DNA from: Sinomicrobium pectinilyticum
Lineage (GTDB): Bacteria > Bacteroidota > Bacteroidia > Flavobacteriales > Flavobacteriaceae
Length of the DNA stretch: 61,049 bases
Reading direction: 5' to 3'
Assembly: GCF_003725735.1 (NCBI RefSeq)
Contig: NZ_RJTM01000136.1
Coordinates: 1 to 61,049, forward strand
Under the pieces are notes generated by a model. That model did no database searches, had not been told where the DNA came from, and saw nothing but the letters and a program-made list of their open reading frames with translations. The position numbers and the translations under genes are program-made. Below, one piece after another: positions 47,130-56,443 of this stretch; position 1 is the first letter of the stretch; each line of letters starts with the position of its first letter.

Positions 47130-48053
47130 TTATCCCCCAAACATAATGCCCATAAGTTTACTGCCAATCTCCATCATGTCTGAGGATTCGTATACAGGCT
47201 CGCTTTTCCGTATCTCCATATCCGAATTGCTGACGGTTGACGGCGTAAGTTTTTTGAACTCATAAATCATGGGGACCTCCGATTCCGTACCCTGATAGAT
47301 GGCTATTTTCATGATACCGTGTGCCTCCTCCAAATAATAGGGGTGTATGAAATTGAGTGATTTAGGCACATATTCTGACGTCCATACCTCCAGTTTACCT
47401 ATCCTCACAGCATTGTTACCGCCTTTTAAAGTATACAGCGCTTTGCGGCATGGATAACCGGCTATGAGCGCGGTTTCCCCGGTAGGTTTTCTGTCATAGG
47501 CTTGCAGGTCTATTTTTGTCTGAAACTGATTTTCTTTGAAGAAATCTTTGTCGTACTTGAACGTAACCTGCTTTTTTTGATCAGATTGAGACCGAACAAA
47601 GATCATTCCTGTTTCGGTATCAGCGTTTAAAGTGTTTTCCAAATGATACATCATGCCGTCACATTTGGCCGTAACCCGGTTTTCCTTTACGAAAATCTCA
47701 TTTTTCAGCATCGGGGCAAACATGATCTGTAAGGCCAGTACAGGATTACCCTGTGTAATCCTGCTAATTTTTTCCCTTTCTTCCGGTGATATTTCTTTAA
47801 CAAATTCTTCCATTTGTTGTTGGGTATCTCCCTTGGAGGGGTCTACTTTTTTCAATATTTCACTTAAACGATTTCCCGGAAAGTAGATTTCTACGTCTAT
47901 CTTCCCTTCGGTAAAACGTTCTTTTATCCCTGCGGTTTTTGTTGCATGTTCCTCCGAAAAAAGAAGGGAACTCATTTGCCCGTTTTGTGTTTGTTCTTTT
48001 TTACAGGAGGCCATGCACACGAAAGCCAGGAAAAAAATAATTACTCTGTTCAT
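47130..48053 (-). CDS. Conserved lipoprotein of unknown function (DUF4412-like)
   Basis: This 307-aa lipoprotein starts MNRVIIFFLAFVCMASCKKE, with lipidation at C17. The body is beta-rich and contains EIFVKENRVTAKCDGMMYHLENTL and AGYPCRKALYTLKGG, then VWTSEYVPKSLNFIHPY, the general layout of DUF4412-type proteins. I could not assign an enzymatic role. It is 56 bp from the OmpA-domain lipoprotein on the same strand and they may be one transcript, so it could be an envelope maintenance factor. Confidence 0.7.
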   Translation of the reverse strand: MNRVIIFFLAFVCMASCKKEQTQNGQMSSLLFSEEHATKTAGIKERFTEGKIDVEIYFPGNRLSEILKKVDPSKGDTQQQMEEFVKEISPEEREKISRITQGNPVLALQIMFAPMLKNEIFVKENRVTAKCDGMMYHLENTLNADTETGMIFVRSQSDQKKQVTFKYDKDFFKENQFQTKIDLQAYDRKPTGETALIAGYPCRKALYTLKGGNNAVRIGKLEVWTSEYVPKSLNFIHPYYLEEAHGIMKIAIYQGTESEVPMIYEFKKLTPSTVSNSDMEIRKSEPVYESSDMMEIGSKLMGIMFGG

Positions 48054-48109
48054 CTGGTCAGTTTGATTTTTAAATTTATATATACTTCCGTTTGAAATTC
48101 ATAAAGCCG

Positions 48110-49147
48110 TTATTGCTTTATCAATTCCACCCTGCGATTCCTGGCCTTGCCCTCTTCCGTACCGTTATCCGCCACAGGATTTTCAGAACCGAAACCCTTT
48201 GCGGACAGTCGTGTTTTGTCTATCCCCAATGCCACCAGTTCTGTCAGTACGGATTGTGCACGGTCTTCAGAGAGTTTTTGATTATGGGTGTTTCTCCCGG
48301 AATTGTCCGTATACCCATGGATACCTACCTTCAGATCCTCGTTGGCTTTCAGTGCCTTGGCTATCTCGGCAATGGCTTCTTTTCCATCGGGTTTGAGTGT
48401 GGCTTTGTCCAGGTCGAAATTAATGTATAACACGGCCTTCCCTTTTTCCTCGAGCTCTTTCCGGATCTTGTCGGACTTCAAGATGGAAATGGTTTGTTTA
48501 AAAGCTTCTTTTTGAAGAATATTCAGGTTTCCAGAAGCCGTATCACCTGCCAGCTGTATATAGATATCACCTCCGTCGGAGCGACGGATAACATATACTT
48601 TTATCCTTTGGCCGACATAACCGATAGAACCGTCTTCTCCGAGATACTGGGCATCATCATGATATCTCTCGTACTCTTCATTGGTTATCTTCCCGTCAAA
48701 GATCTTAACGCCTCCTACGGATGTGATGGCATCATCATAACTTTTGAAAAAATACGCCAGGGACCAGTCGTCGTAATTCCCACTCTCTGCGGAGACATAG
48801 GTTTTCCATACTTTTCCCTCCAAAGGGGTCATTATACCATCTACAGGAAAATATAAAACATCGTATTTCCTCTGGATGGGACGGTTGGTAGCTTTAAGCC
48901 CCTCCGGAAAACTAAAAAAAGGGAAATCTCCCAGATCGGCATCGGAAACCGGAATTTTGGCAATGTCAAATTTGTTACTGTTTTCTTCAGTCCCGGATGT
49001 TGTCTCTTCTTCATTTGTCGTATTCGGAACTTCCGTAACGGCCGGTTCCGTATTCTCCACAGGTTTGTCAGCAGTTTTTTTGTTTTCCTTGTTCCCGCAT
49101 GACCACAGGAAAAACAAGGCCATAACACAGATAAATAATTTTTTCAT
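48110..49147 (-). CDS. OmpA-domain lipoprotein
   Basis: This 345-aa protein has a lipoprotein signal (ALFFLWSCGNKE, lipidation at C17), an N-terminal globular region (YFPVDGIMTPLEGKVWKTYV and IYIQLAGDTASGN), which may be DUF4892-like, and a C-terminal OmpA peptidoglycan-binding domain at about 230-345. The domain shows YINFDLDKATLKPDG, GHTDNSG-like HGYTDNSGRNTHNQKLSEDRA and LSAKGFGSENPVADNGTEEGKARNRRVEL. It tethers the outer membrane to peptidoglycan. It is followed by the lipoprotein of unknown function. Confidence 0.9.
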   Translation of the reverse strand: MKKLFICVMALFFLWSCGNKENKKTADKPVENTEPAVTEVPNTTNEEETTSGTEENSNKFDIAKIPVSDADLGDFPFFSFPEGLKATNRPIQRKYDVLYFPVDGIMTPLEGKVWKTYVSAESGNYDDWSLAYFFKSYDDAITSVGGVKIFDGKITNEEYERYHDDAQYLGEDGSIGYVGQRIKVYVIRRSDGGDIYIQLAGDTASGNLNILQKEAFKQTISILKSDKIRKELEEKGKAVLYINFDLDKATLKPDGKEAIAEIAKALKANEDLKVGIHGYTDNSGRNTHNQKLSEDRAQSVLTELVALGIDKTRLSAKGFGSENPVADNGTEEGKARNRRVELIKQ

Positions 49148-49184
49148 GTCTTGTCAGATTACTTAAGTTAAATGTATATAAAAA

Positions 49185-52100
49185 TCAATTATTTTTCTCA
49201 AATAATGTTTTAATCTTTCCGTGATATTTCTTGTCGCTTACTTTTAAAAACTCATTAATAAGATCGGTAGACACCGGTGCTTCTTGCGGATAACAGTGTT
49301 TCCGAAGGAATTCTTTCAATGCTTTGTTTACATTATGTTCCCCGATAAGTTCACTGAGCGCTACCATAACTACGGCCCCTTTTGAATAGGAAATATGAAT
49401 ATTCTCCCCGGTTACCTTGTACAAAGGCTGAGGAGGAGCAAAACCTTTTTCGGCATTGTAGATCTGCCGGTGCATCTTCACACGCTCCATCATTTTTTCC
49501 CTGCCGTGCATTTTTTTGTACAGCATCATTTCGGTGTACATCGCCAGGGTTTCGGTGAGCATCGGGGCGCCCTCGCGATCGTCCGGCGCTATACGGTTAT
49601 TGCCCCACCAAAGGTGCGAAAGTTCGTGCCCGGCCAATTCGTTGATCACATCCTGTTGCCGGTCGGCTTTAATGTTTGCATGGAAAACCATATCTTCTGT
49701 CATAAAAATCACTGCCGGATATGCTGTTGCCGCAAAGCCTTTGGTGAATGAAGATACTTCGGCAAAGGTTACGGACTGAAACGGAAACGCGCCAAAATTC
49801 GAAATGCAATAATCCAACGTATTCTTGATATTGTCGATTAAATGTGCTGTATTTTCATAATGCCGGGGGTGATAAAGCACCCTGATACGGATGCCCTCGT
49901 ATTCGACCGTTTTGCCGGTGTATACGCCTGAAGATACGGCAAAGCGAAACGGAATGGCCTCTTTGGTCTTGTAGTGAAAATGGTTTCTATCGTCCTCCTG
50001 CCATTCCCTTATCAACTCTCCGGTACCGACGGCAACCTGGTCTGCGGTTGTGGAAATGGTCATGTCCAGATGAATAAAATCGTTGTGAATTTTAGGGGCA
50101 TTGAGCCTTTTAACAGCCGTAGCCTCACCAAGGCCGTAGCGTTTGCGTTCGTTCTTATCCGTTATTTCATGATCCGGTTGATATCCTATTCGCGGATAAT
50201 ACCGGCTGATACGCATAAACGAACCGTTCTCTATAATTGCATTAAATGACCGATGCCCGTTTACCGGGTACCATTTACAGGCCAGTTCGAAATGCAGCGT
50301 AGCCGAATCTCCGGGAAGCAATGGTTCCTGTAATACAAGTCCGGTTATTTTTTCGGAGATTATCTTATCCCGGCCCGATGCACGAAAAACTGCTTTTTCA
50401 ACTTTTAAATCGGGATGAAAATTCAGCAGTATTTTATGAATGGACTCATCCGTTTTGTTTTTCAGTACATATTGTCCGGTGACGGCGTACGCATTTTGGT
50501 CCGGATATAGTGCGATCCGGGTTTTAACATCCGTAATAACGGGCTGTGGCACGAATTGATATTTGCGGTATTCCTGTTCGTAGCGGGCGGCTGTTTGCAG
50601 CATATCTGTTTTATTTACGGGCAAATATCCTTCCGTAAACTTTTTACCGGAAAAAAATGCCGTACCCGCCAGAACAACACAGCAAAGGATGATCGGCATG
50701 TTAATTTTCCGGTATTTAATACTGCTGTTTATCAGCCACAACAAACCGATGACACACAAACCGAACAGTAATCTCAGTAAGAATGAAGATAAATAAACTC
50801 CGTAACCGTTGAAATCACTGTAAGGCAATGTATGACCTGCAAAAAACCGCAGCAGTGGTTGTCTAATCAGTTTTTGTGATACGGGCCCGGTAATGAGTAG
50901 GATCAATAGCAAAGATACGCCCAGGGCCAGGTACCTGTTCCTGATACGATCGTTTATAAGTAAAGCGGCTCCTGCAAAGAGTATTAAAGGGAAGGTATTA
51001 AAGACAAAAACACCCGTATAAGCCTGTCCGTCTATATGAAAATATCCGTATGAATATTGAAAGATCAACCCTTGTAACAGCAGTAATACGGAAAAGAACA
51101 ATAACAATGTACTACAGGACAGCCAGTGTCCCGCCAGTTTTGTCCGGGCGAAAAAGGTGCTGTTTTCAATGTCGTAAAAACCGGATATACGACTTCTCCA
51201 AAACAGATCATTGACGAAATATGCTACGATCAATAATCCCAGAAAATGAAAATTTTCGGATATGACAGAAACCATCAGCCCCGAACCGGCATATTTTTGG
51301 GGTAGCCGTATGCCTCCTTCTATTTCGGCATAGATTTCCATTCCCACGTAAAAAAGCAACAGGACGGAAACTGCAACCAGGGTTATGCTTTTAAAAAGAT
51401 AGGTCAGGTCTTTTTTCATAAATGATCCTGCCGATCTTAGCAGGGCAAGGGTCCCGAAAGCAGGTGAAGCAACAACAAACGAAGTATTTTCCGCTCCCCC
51501 GTTCTTCTCAACGCTTTTTAAACGGCGCTGTTTTAATGCCCCGTTCCTTTTCGCCGAAAACGAAAAATACTTGCAGCCAATGATGATGAACAAGAATGAA
51601 ACACCTGTAAACAATACCCTGTTGATCAAAAAGTACCCGGTTAACGGTACAAGGTTTGTATTTCGCCGGCTAACGGTAAAATCCCGGGCTTCATAAAAAT
51701 AAGCCGACAGGCCGAAAGGATCTGTAAGCGCAGATATCTGTTGTGCAAATACCGATTGCGGCATGCTGCCTGCCATAAAGGGAGAATTGGAAAAAAGCAG
51801 TATAACCAAATAGAAAATGTATAGCATTAACCCTGCCGATACGACCGGCAGCTTCCGGTGTGTGATCCAGGCAACCGCATATAACACGGAACAGGTAAAC
51901 AACGCATTGACCAGCCCGAATACCACAAACGGATAGAGGTAAGACCCGGTTTGGGTATGGCTTTGCATTTCCATACCGTCATGAAAATTTTGTCCCGATG
52001 CAAAACCGAGGACCAGTAATGCAAAACAGCCGAACGTAAGTGTAAAAAAGGAAAAAAACCGGCCCAAAACAAAACTTTTTCTGCTAACGGGTGTGGTGAA

Positions 52101-52361
52101 CAGTACGGCATCAAAACGGGAATCCCCCTCTTTAAACAATAACTGAAGAGCGAGAACGGTGGCTATGAAAATCACCGAAATGCTAAGCATGGCTACCATA
52201 AAACCAATGGTGTAAGGCGAATTCAGGTATACTTCTTCTCCTACCGAGAGGTTGAACCGGCTGCCGGCAAAAATTCCCATACACAGCAAGGCAATCACTA
52301 CGATGTATGTAATGTAGCGATGGAAGTAACTCCGTAGATCAAAGAAAAAAATCTGTTTCAT
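49185..52361 (-). CDS. ABC-2 type permease fused to an M1-family zinc peptidase
   Basis: The N-terminal half (to about residue 560) has roughly a dozen membrane segments of an ABC-2 transporter permease, starting MKQIFFFDLRSYFHRYI. The C-terminal part is an M1 aminopeptidase-like domain with GHELSHLWWG (H912, E913, H916) and a glutamate at E937. The interval from the second histidine to that glutamate is 20 residues, against 18 in classical M1 enzymes. The start at 52361 follows the short palindrome at 52389-52410; an ATG at 52415 would run through it. Length about 1058 aa fits the known permease/aminopeptidase family. Its ATPase is 66 bp upstream. An envelope quality-control or peptide-handling role is inferred. 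Confidence 0.9.
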   Translation of the reverse strand: MKQIFFFDLRSYFHRYITYIVVIALLCMGIFAGSRFNLSVGEEVYLNSPYTIGFMVAMLSISVIFIATVLALQLLFKEGDSRFDAVLFTTPVSRKSFVLGRFFSFFTLTFGCFALLVLGFASGQNFHDGMEMQSHTQTGSYLYPFVVFGLVNALFTCSVLYAVAWITHRKLPVVSAGLMLYIFYLVILLFSNSPFMAGSMPQSVFAQQISALTDPFGLSAYFYEARDFTVSRRNTNLVPLTGYFLINRVLFTGVSFLFIIIGCKYFSFSAKRNGALKQRRLKSVEKNGGAENTSFVVASPAFGTLALLRSAGSFMKKDLTYLFKSITLVAVSVLLLFYVGMEIYAEIEGGIRLPQKYAGSGLMVSVISENFHFLGLLIVAYFVNDLFWRSRISGFYDIENSTFFARTKLAGHWLSCSTLLLFFSVLLLLQGLIFQYSYGYFHIDGQAYTGVFVFNTFPLILFAGAALLINDRIRNRYLALGVSLLLILLITGPVSQKLIRQPLLRFFAGHTLPYSDFNGYGVYLSSFLLRLLFGLCVIGLLWLINSSIKYRKINMPIILCCVVLAGTAFFSGKKFTEGYLPVNKTDMLQTAARYEQEYRKYQFVPQPVITDVKTRIALYPDQNAYAVTGQYVLKNKTDESIHKILLNFHPDLKVEKAVFRASGRDKIISEKITGLVLQEPLLPGDSATLHFELACKWYPVNGHRSFNAIIENGSFMRISRYYPRIGYQPDHEITDKNERKRYGLGEATAVKRLNAPKIHNDFIHLDMTISTTADQVAVGTGELIREWQEDDRNHFHYKTKEAIPFRFAVSSGVYTGKTVEYEGIRIRVLYHPRHYENTAHLIDNIKNTLDYCISNFGAFPFQSVTFAEVSSFTKGFAATAYPAVIFMTEDMVFHANIKADRQQDVINELAGHELSHLWWGNNRIAPDDREGAPMLTETLAMYTEMMLYKKMHGREKMMERVKMHRQIYNAEKGFAPPQPLYKVTGENIHISYSKGAVVMVALSELIGEHNVNKALKEFLRKHCYPQEAPVSTDLINEFLKVSDKKYHGKIKTLFEKNN

Positions 52362-52388
52362 GTTTATTTTTATTTGCTTTTCGCGGGC

Positions 52389-52410
52389 CATCCCGATAAT
52401 TATCAGGATG
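52389..52410. repeat. Short palindrome between permease and ATPase genes
   Basis: A 22-bp palindrome with one mismatch pair, centred on GATAATTATC. Relatives occur at 36820-36839 and inside the repeat at 54487-54520. Confidence 0.5.
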
Positions 52411-52427
52411 CTCATGGTATTTCATCA

Positions 52428-53300
52428 CTACTCGATATTTTTAAGCTTTTGAAAATAAACGTGTTCCAATGTGGGGATAACCGGTAGAAACCCTTCGGGA
52501 GGCTCTGTTCCGAATACTGTAATGTGAAGGGATTTCTCTATTAACTGCTTACAGATTACGGGATAAGTGCCTTCGTATTCCGGCAATGATTTCTTGTCTA
52601 TCTGCTTACTCCATATTTTGCCGTTTAAAGCGACAACCATTTCCGAAGGTTTTCCTGTGGCGACCAGTTTGCCTTTATTGATGACGGCCATTTGTGAACA
52701 GAGATTCCGTACATCTTCCACCAGATGCGTAGAGAGGATAACGATAACATCTTCACTGATCTCGCTCAACAACGTATTGAAACGGTTGCGCTCTTCGGGG
52801 TCCAGGCCTGCAGTGGGTTCATCCACGATAATAACGGCCGGTTTACCCAATAAAGCTTGTGCTACGCCGAACCGTTGTTTCATCCCTCCTGAAAAGGTAT
52901 GTACTTCTTTATCTTTAAAAGCAGCGAGGTTTACCTTTTCCAGCAAAGCGAGTATTTGCCGTTTACGCTCATCCGGATGGATTATTCCCTTTAAGACAGC
53001 CAGATGCTGTAACAGGTCATATGCCGAAATTTTGGGATACACCCCGAAATCCTGCGGGAGAAACCCCAGTTGTTTCTTGATAAAGGCGGGATGCTTTACC
53101 ACGCTGGTATCGTTAAAGGTTATATCCCCCTTTGTAGGTTTCTGAAGCCCTGCTATGGTTTTCATCAGGGACGATTTGCCTGCACCGTTCGGTCCTAACA
53201 AGCCGAACATGCCATTATCAATACGCAAAGAAATATTGTCCAGGGCTCTAATGTCGTTCTTATAAACAAGAGAAAGCTGATTGATGGAAAGTGTGTTCAT
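52428..53300 (-). CDS. ABC transporter ATP-binding protein
   Basis: This is the energy subunit for the adjacent permease-peptidase. It has Walker A GPNGAGKSS (about 35-43), Q-loop FLPQDFG, signature TFSGGMKQR (about 135) and Walker B VIIVDEPTAGLDP, then an H-loop STHLVEDV. The start at 53300 (MNTLSINQLSLVYKN) is preferred to an ATG 11 codons upstream. Length about 290 aa is normal. It precedes the permease on the same strand and follows the XRE regulator gene. Confidence 0.95.
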   Translation of the reverse strand: MNTLSINQLSLVYKNDIRALDNISLRIDNGMFGLLGPNGAGKSSLMKTIAGLQKPTKGDITFNDTSVVKHPAFIKKQLGFLPQDFGVYPKISAYDLLQHLAVLKGIIHPDERKRQILALLEKVNLAAFKDKEVHTFSGGMKQRFGVAQALLGKPAVIIVDEPTAGLDPEERNRFNTLLSEISEDVIVILSTHLVEDVRNLCSQMAVINKGKLVATGKPSEMVVALNGKIWSKQIDKKSLPEYEGTYPVICKQLIEKSLHITVFGTEPPEGFLPVIPTLEHVYFQKLKNIE

Positions 53301-53377
53301 TGCGGTCGGGTTTAGACAATACAAATCCTGCAATGTCTTTGCATTGATTATTAAATTATTGTGTGTGAATTTATTAA

Positions 53378-53590
53378 CTAGTTATCCTGCTCCCTGTATT
53401 CCAGCAAATCGCCTGGTTGGCAGTCCAGAACCCTGCATATCGCTTCCAAAGTATCAAAGCGTACACCTTTGGCTTTTCCGGTTTTAAGTATGGATAGATT
53501 GGCTGGGGTAATTCCCAGTTCCTCAGCCAATTCCTTGCTTTGCATTTTACGCCTGGCCAGCATTACATCTATATTTACAATAATTGGCAT
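53378..53590 (-). CDS. Small XRE-family regulator (YozG-like)
   Basis: A 70-residue Cro/CI helix-turn-helix protein: KMQSKELAEELGITPANLSILKTGKAKGVRFDTLEAICRVLDCQPGDLLEY. It starts 2 bp after the stop of the DUF2975 gene, so the two are translationally coupled. Pairing of this regulator type with DUF2975 is widespread. The strong promoter with phased repeats upstream of DUF2975 is the probable place of autoregulation. Confidence 0.93.
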   Translation of the reverse strand: MPIIVNIDVMLARRKMQSKELAEELGITPANLSILKTGKAKGVRFDTLEAICRVLDCQPGDLLEYREQDN

Positions 53591-53592
53591 GG

Positions 53593-54105
53593 TTATATGA
53601 ATAAGTCCTGTTCGTTTTGCAAATCCAGTCCCTGTCTGAATATTGCCGTAAAAAAAAAAGTGAAAGTCCCGAGGATAATATGAACCACAATCAATTCCCA
53701 GATAATTCCGTCAATAGGAACAAAAAAGCTGCTGAGTATGGTTGCCAGTACGGGAGCAATAAGATTGAATATGCAGAACCGGTTCAGATGAACGATGTTC
53801 TGAGCCGTAAACAATCTGGATTGAAAAAAAACTTTGAATACGCCGGAGACCCACCAGAAAAAAACACTGTACAGCCCCAGCGGTAACAAAAGCGAAAAGA
53901 TTAAGTAGGAAACATTATTGTCCGCAATAAGGAACGGTCTTGTGGTAAACGGGTAAAAAATGTGCAGGAACTTTTCTTCATACGGACTCGTCCATATCCC
54001 CGTAACAATACAGAAAGCCGCATATAAGGTAGTTATCGAATATCCTAAGGCCAGTATCCTGCTGATAATATACAGGGCTCTGGCTATGATCTTAACGCGC
54101 TTCAT
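53593..54105 (-). CDS. DUF2975 membrane protein
   Basis: A 170-aa protein with four hydrophobic segments (about 10-32, 65-88, 105-127 and 138-160), matching the DUF2975 layout with a short SRLFTAQNIVHLNRF segment between the second and third. The function of the family is unknown. The XRE gene follows with a 2-bp gap. The gene has a near-consensus promoter at 54131-54160. Confidence 0.85.
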   Translation of the reverse strand: MKRVKIIARALYIISRILALGYSITTLYAAFCIVTGIWTSPYEEKFLHIFYPFTTRPFLIADNNVSYLIFSLLLPLGLYSVFFWWVSGVFKVFFQSRLFTAQNIVHLNRFCIFNLIAPVLATILSSFFVPIDGIIWELIVVHIILGTFTFFFTAIFRQGLDLQNEQDLFI

Positions 54106-54130
54106 TTACTATAGTTTAAAAATTATTCAA

Positions 54131-54170
54131 CAAATATAATAATTAATTATCGTAAAACAATAATTAATTT
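54131..54170 (-). promoter_or_regulatory. Promoter and phased repeats of the DUF2975-XRE operon
   Basis: On the minus strand the -33 TTG (54160-54158), 19-bp spacer and -7 TATATTTG (54138-54131) make a good promoter. A perfect 12-bp palindrome ATAATTAATTAT (54139-54150) fills the spacer next to the -7, and a partial copy (54160-54170) lies exactly 21 bp further, on the same helical face. The XRE protein is the natural candidate to bind them. Confidence 0.65.
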
Positions 54171-54757
54171 TAGAAACGGAAGTAAAATTATATCCGGGTT
54201 TCCTATATTACAACAGGACAACAACAATAATTGTGATTGGAGTTTTTTAGTTTTGGATGTAGCTAGTTAGGGGGGAGATTACACAATGAGGCAATCGTTT
54301 TTGCCAATCCGTATCTGTGCCATTGAAGAACACAGCTGTTCAAAATGATGGCCTGTTAACCCTATTTTTTGATAATAAGTTGCTTTAATTGTTCCATATT
54401 TTTGATGTTGCAGTAATAAAGATTCATCATTACCTACAAAACTTTTAGTTGTACCCCCCGCTGGTCCTCGTTTTTAACAAGTATCCATTACCCGGTATCC
54501 CGATGATTACCGGGAGTAATGTTCTTTCGTACGGGTTATACCAGTGCCGAGCTTATCGAAATCAATGCATTGTACAATGGAGCCGCGTTTCCATGGGTTC
54601 AACCGAAGACCGGTTTGGAAAAACAACAATATAGTTTTGTTTACATATTAAACATTTCCGAAATATTCAAGTCTTTCATACCATAGAGATATAGAGAGGT
54701 ACTATATATCCATTTTTCATAATTATTAACATCAAACGTAAAAAGACTAGTTGACAT
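54171..54757. other. Long gap with coding debris and a dispersed repeat
   Basis: No complete gene is visible. An open minus-strand stretch (54464 to 54279) of about 60 codons without a start contains KYGTIKATYYQKIGLTGHHF and LCSSMAQIRIGKNDCLIV; I do not recognise it and it could be chance or a gene remnant. Repeat copy 1 lies at 54462-54560. AT-rich sequence follows to the S41 stop. Confidence 0.4.
54462..54560 (+). repeat. Dispersed repeat, copy 1
   Basis: About 99 bp with an imperfect direct copy at 56609-56710. Shared blocks include CTCGTTTTTAACA, CGGGAGTAATGT, TACGGGTTA and CCAGTGCCGAGCTTATCGAA. A hairpin (CCCGGTA with TACCGGG, 54491-54513, framed by ATTA and TAAT) sits inside it. Confidence 0.7.
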
Positions 54758-56443
54758 TTACTGTTTCGCAAACTCAATGGCCTGCTCCAGTATTTCATCT
54801 TCCCCATTAGCTACTCCCTGGAGTGTTGGCTCAACTTCAATGTCTATTTTAACGCCATTTCTTTGTGCTTCGGTGCCGTCCGGATAGAATATCCCTACAC
54901 CTGTAATTTGCGTTTCCACACCGCCTACTATATTAAACCTACTGACATTTCCGTCTGCTCCGGAAGTCTGACTTCCAATAGCTGTGGTGTTATTTCCGGT
55001 TTGTAAACACATCACTCTGAATTCACATTGACTTTGGCAACGTTCATTAACCAATACGACGACCTTACCCTGGTACTGTAATTTTTTGTTATGCCCTACT
55101 TTGTTCAACCCTTCTTCCACCCAAAAAAATCGCCCGGGATAATCGAAATCAGGTAAAATAATCTTGAAATATTCTTTTTCAGGGGAAGTTATGTAATTCA
55201 CCACTTCATAGAGAGACGCTGAAGAAGACTTTCTAACATCGATAATAATGGCCTTGGTATTCTTGAGTACTCCCATCATTTCTTTAATGTCAATACCTTT
55301 TAATAAAGATGCATCTACATAGGCTATATTTTCATCAAGAATTTTATACGCTTCTTTTTCAACTCCTTTTTTTACTTCTTCGTCCTGCTCTGCGCCCCAT
55401 ATATCCTTCTTTAAGTGCCTTTTTATGGTCTTCTCTTGCTTTTCACCGTTTCTTATATATGTAATGTCCAACGAATCATTAGATCCATTAAAAATATAAT
55501 ACTTGGCGTTGAATCTTTTTCTTGAGATATTAGACCCGGCTATATATTTTTTCCTTTCCTCAAAGACATCTCCTATATTTCGATTGCTGACTTTCGTTAT
55601 AATGTCACCGATTTTTATATCATCCAATTTTGCCAGAGAATCGTTAAGGATTTCTGTAACCACGGCCCCATCATCAAATAGCTTAATTCCAAACGGAGGA
55701 TAATACCTACCAAAATACTTTAATGTACCTTTGGTAAATAAATTTGCATGACTGTCATCTATTCTGATAACCAGTTCTAACATGGCCAATGAAAAATCCT
55801 GTTCCGATTCCGGGTTTAAAAATCTGGGAATCATCTCTGATAAGGTATCATCCCAATCCGTATCCATCTGGTATTTATAAGGGAAAAAATACTCCACGAT
55901 ATTCCAATAGCGAAACAGCGACAACAACCGTAGGTTCTCGTTATTCCAGTTGAAGTCTTCATAGTCAATTTCATTTTCAACAGCGAGGGCACCTTCTCCT
56001 GCTCCTTCTCTTGGTTTTGCGTAATATTTTCCTCCCAGGTGCCTGTTCTCTTCGATATATCGGAGTTTTTCGGAAAGTTCCGTGGTAAATAACTGCTCGT
56101 CATCCCGCCAGCTTAAATCGAAATTTTTATCAAAATACATTACGCCCTCTTTATTGGCTTTACATTTTTTACAGGGCTGGACTTGCCCAAGACTTTCAAT
56201 CCAATCCAGATACACTTTTGATAATTCTTCTTTATTTGCAGCTTGTTCAACCTTTGGCAGGATTTTAAAGAGCTCCTCATCCCAATTGTACGCTCCATCT
56301 GCCACATTAGGATGATAGTATTTCAAAAAGCCCCAGATTCGAGCTGTGCTTGCCAATTTTTCGGTCTCGCCCAGTTGTTTCTGCGCAATGACTCCCTGAG
56401 CACAAAAAATTGCTATTAAAAGAGACAGGAATAGTTTATTCAT
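54758..56443 (-). CDS. S41-family (C-terminal processing type) peptidase with PDZ domain
   Basis: This exported serine protease has a signal peptide (ending in GVIAQ, about residue 21), an N-terminal helical part, a PDZ-like domain at about 255-310 (FGIKLFDDGAVVTEILNDSLAKL, DIKIGDIITKVSNRNI) and the S41 catalytic core at about 370-555. The nucleophile is probably S471 in VNERCQSQCEF and the lysine-equivalent region is GSQTSGADG, where an S rather than K is seen at the usual position, so the catalytic base is not obvious. The CKKC pair near 91-94 and CQSQC are unusual cysteines. Length 561 aa is typical of Bacteroidota members. The gene is flanked by two copies of a dispersed repeat. Confidence 0.87.
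   Translation of the reverse strand: MNKLFLSLLIAIFCAQGVIAQKQLGETEKLASTARIWGFLKYYHPNVADGAYNWDEELFKILPKVEQAANKEELSKVYLDWIESLGQVQPCKKCKANKEGVMYFDKNFDLSWRDDEQLFTTELSEKLRYIEENRHLGGKYYAKPREGAGEGALAVENEIDYEDFNWNNENLRLLSLFRYWNIVEYFFPYKYQMDTDWDDTLSEMIPRFLNPESEQDFSLAMLELVIRIDDSHANLFTKGTLKYFGRYYPPFGIKLFDDGAVVTEILNDSLAKLDDIKIGDIITKVSNRNIGDVFEERKKYIAGSNISRKRFNAKYYIFNGSNDSLDITYIRNGEKQEKTIKRHLKKDIWGAEQDEEVKKGVEKEAYKILDENIAYVDASLLKGIDIKEMMGVLKNTKAIIIDVRKSSSASLYEVVNYITSPEKEYFKIILPDFDYPGRFFWVEEGLNKVGHNKKLQYQGKVVVLVNERCQSQCEFRVMCLQTGNNTTAIGSQTSGADGNVSRFNIVGGVETQITGVGIFYPDGTEAQRNGVKIDIEVEPTLQGVANGEDEILEQAIEFAKQ

Noticed and set aside
54449-54634. Plus-strand 61-aa frame
   Set aside because: Lies in the dispersed repeat, without motif or conserved start.
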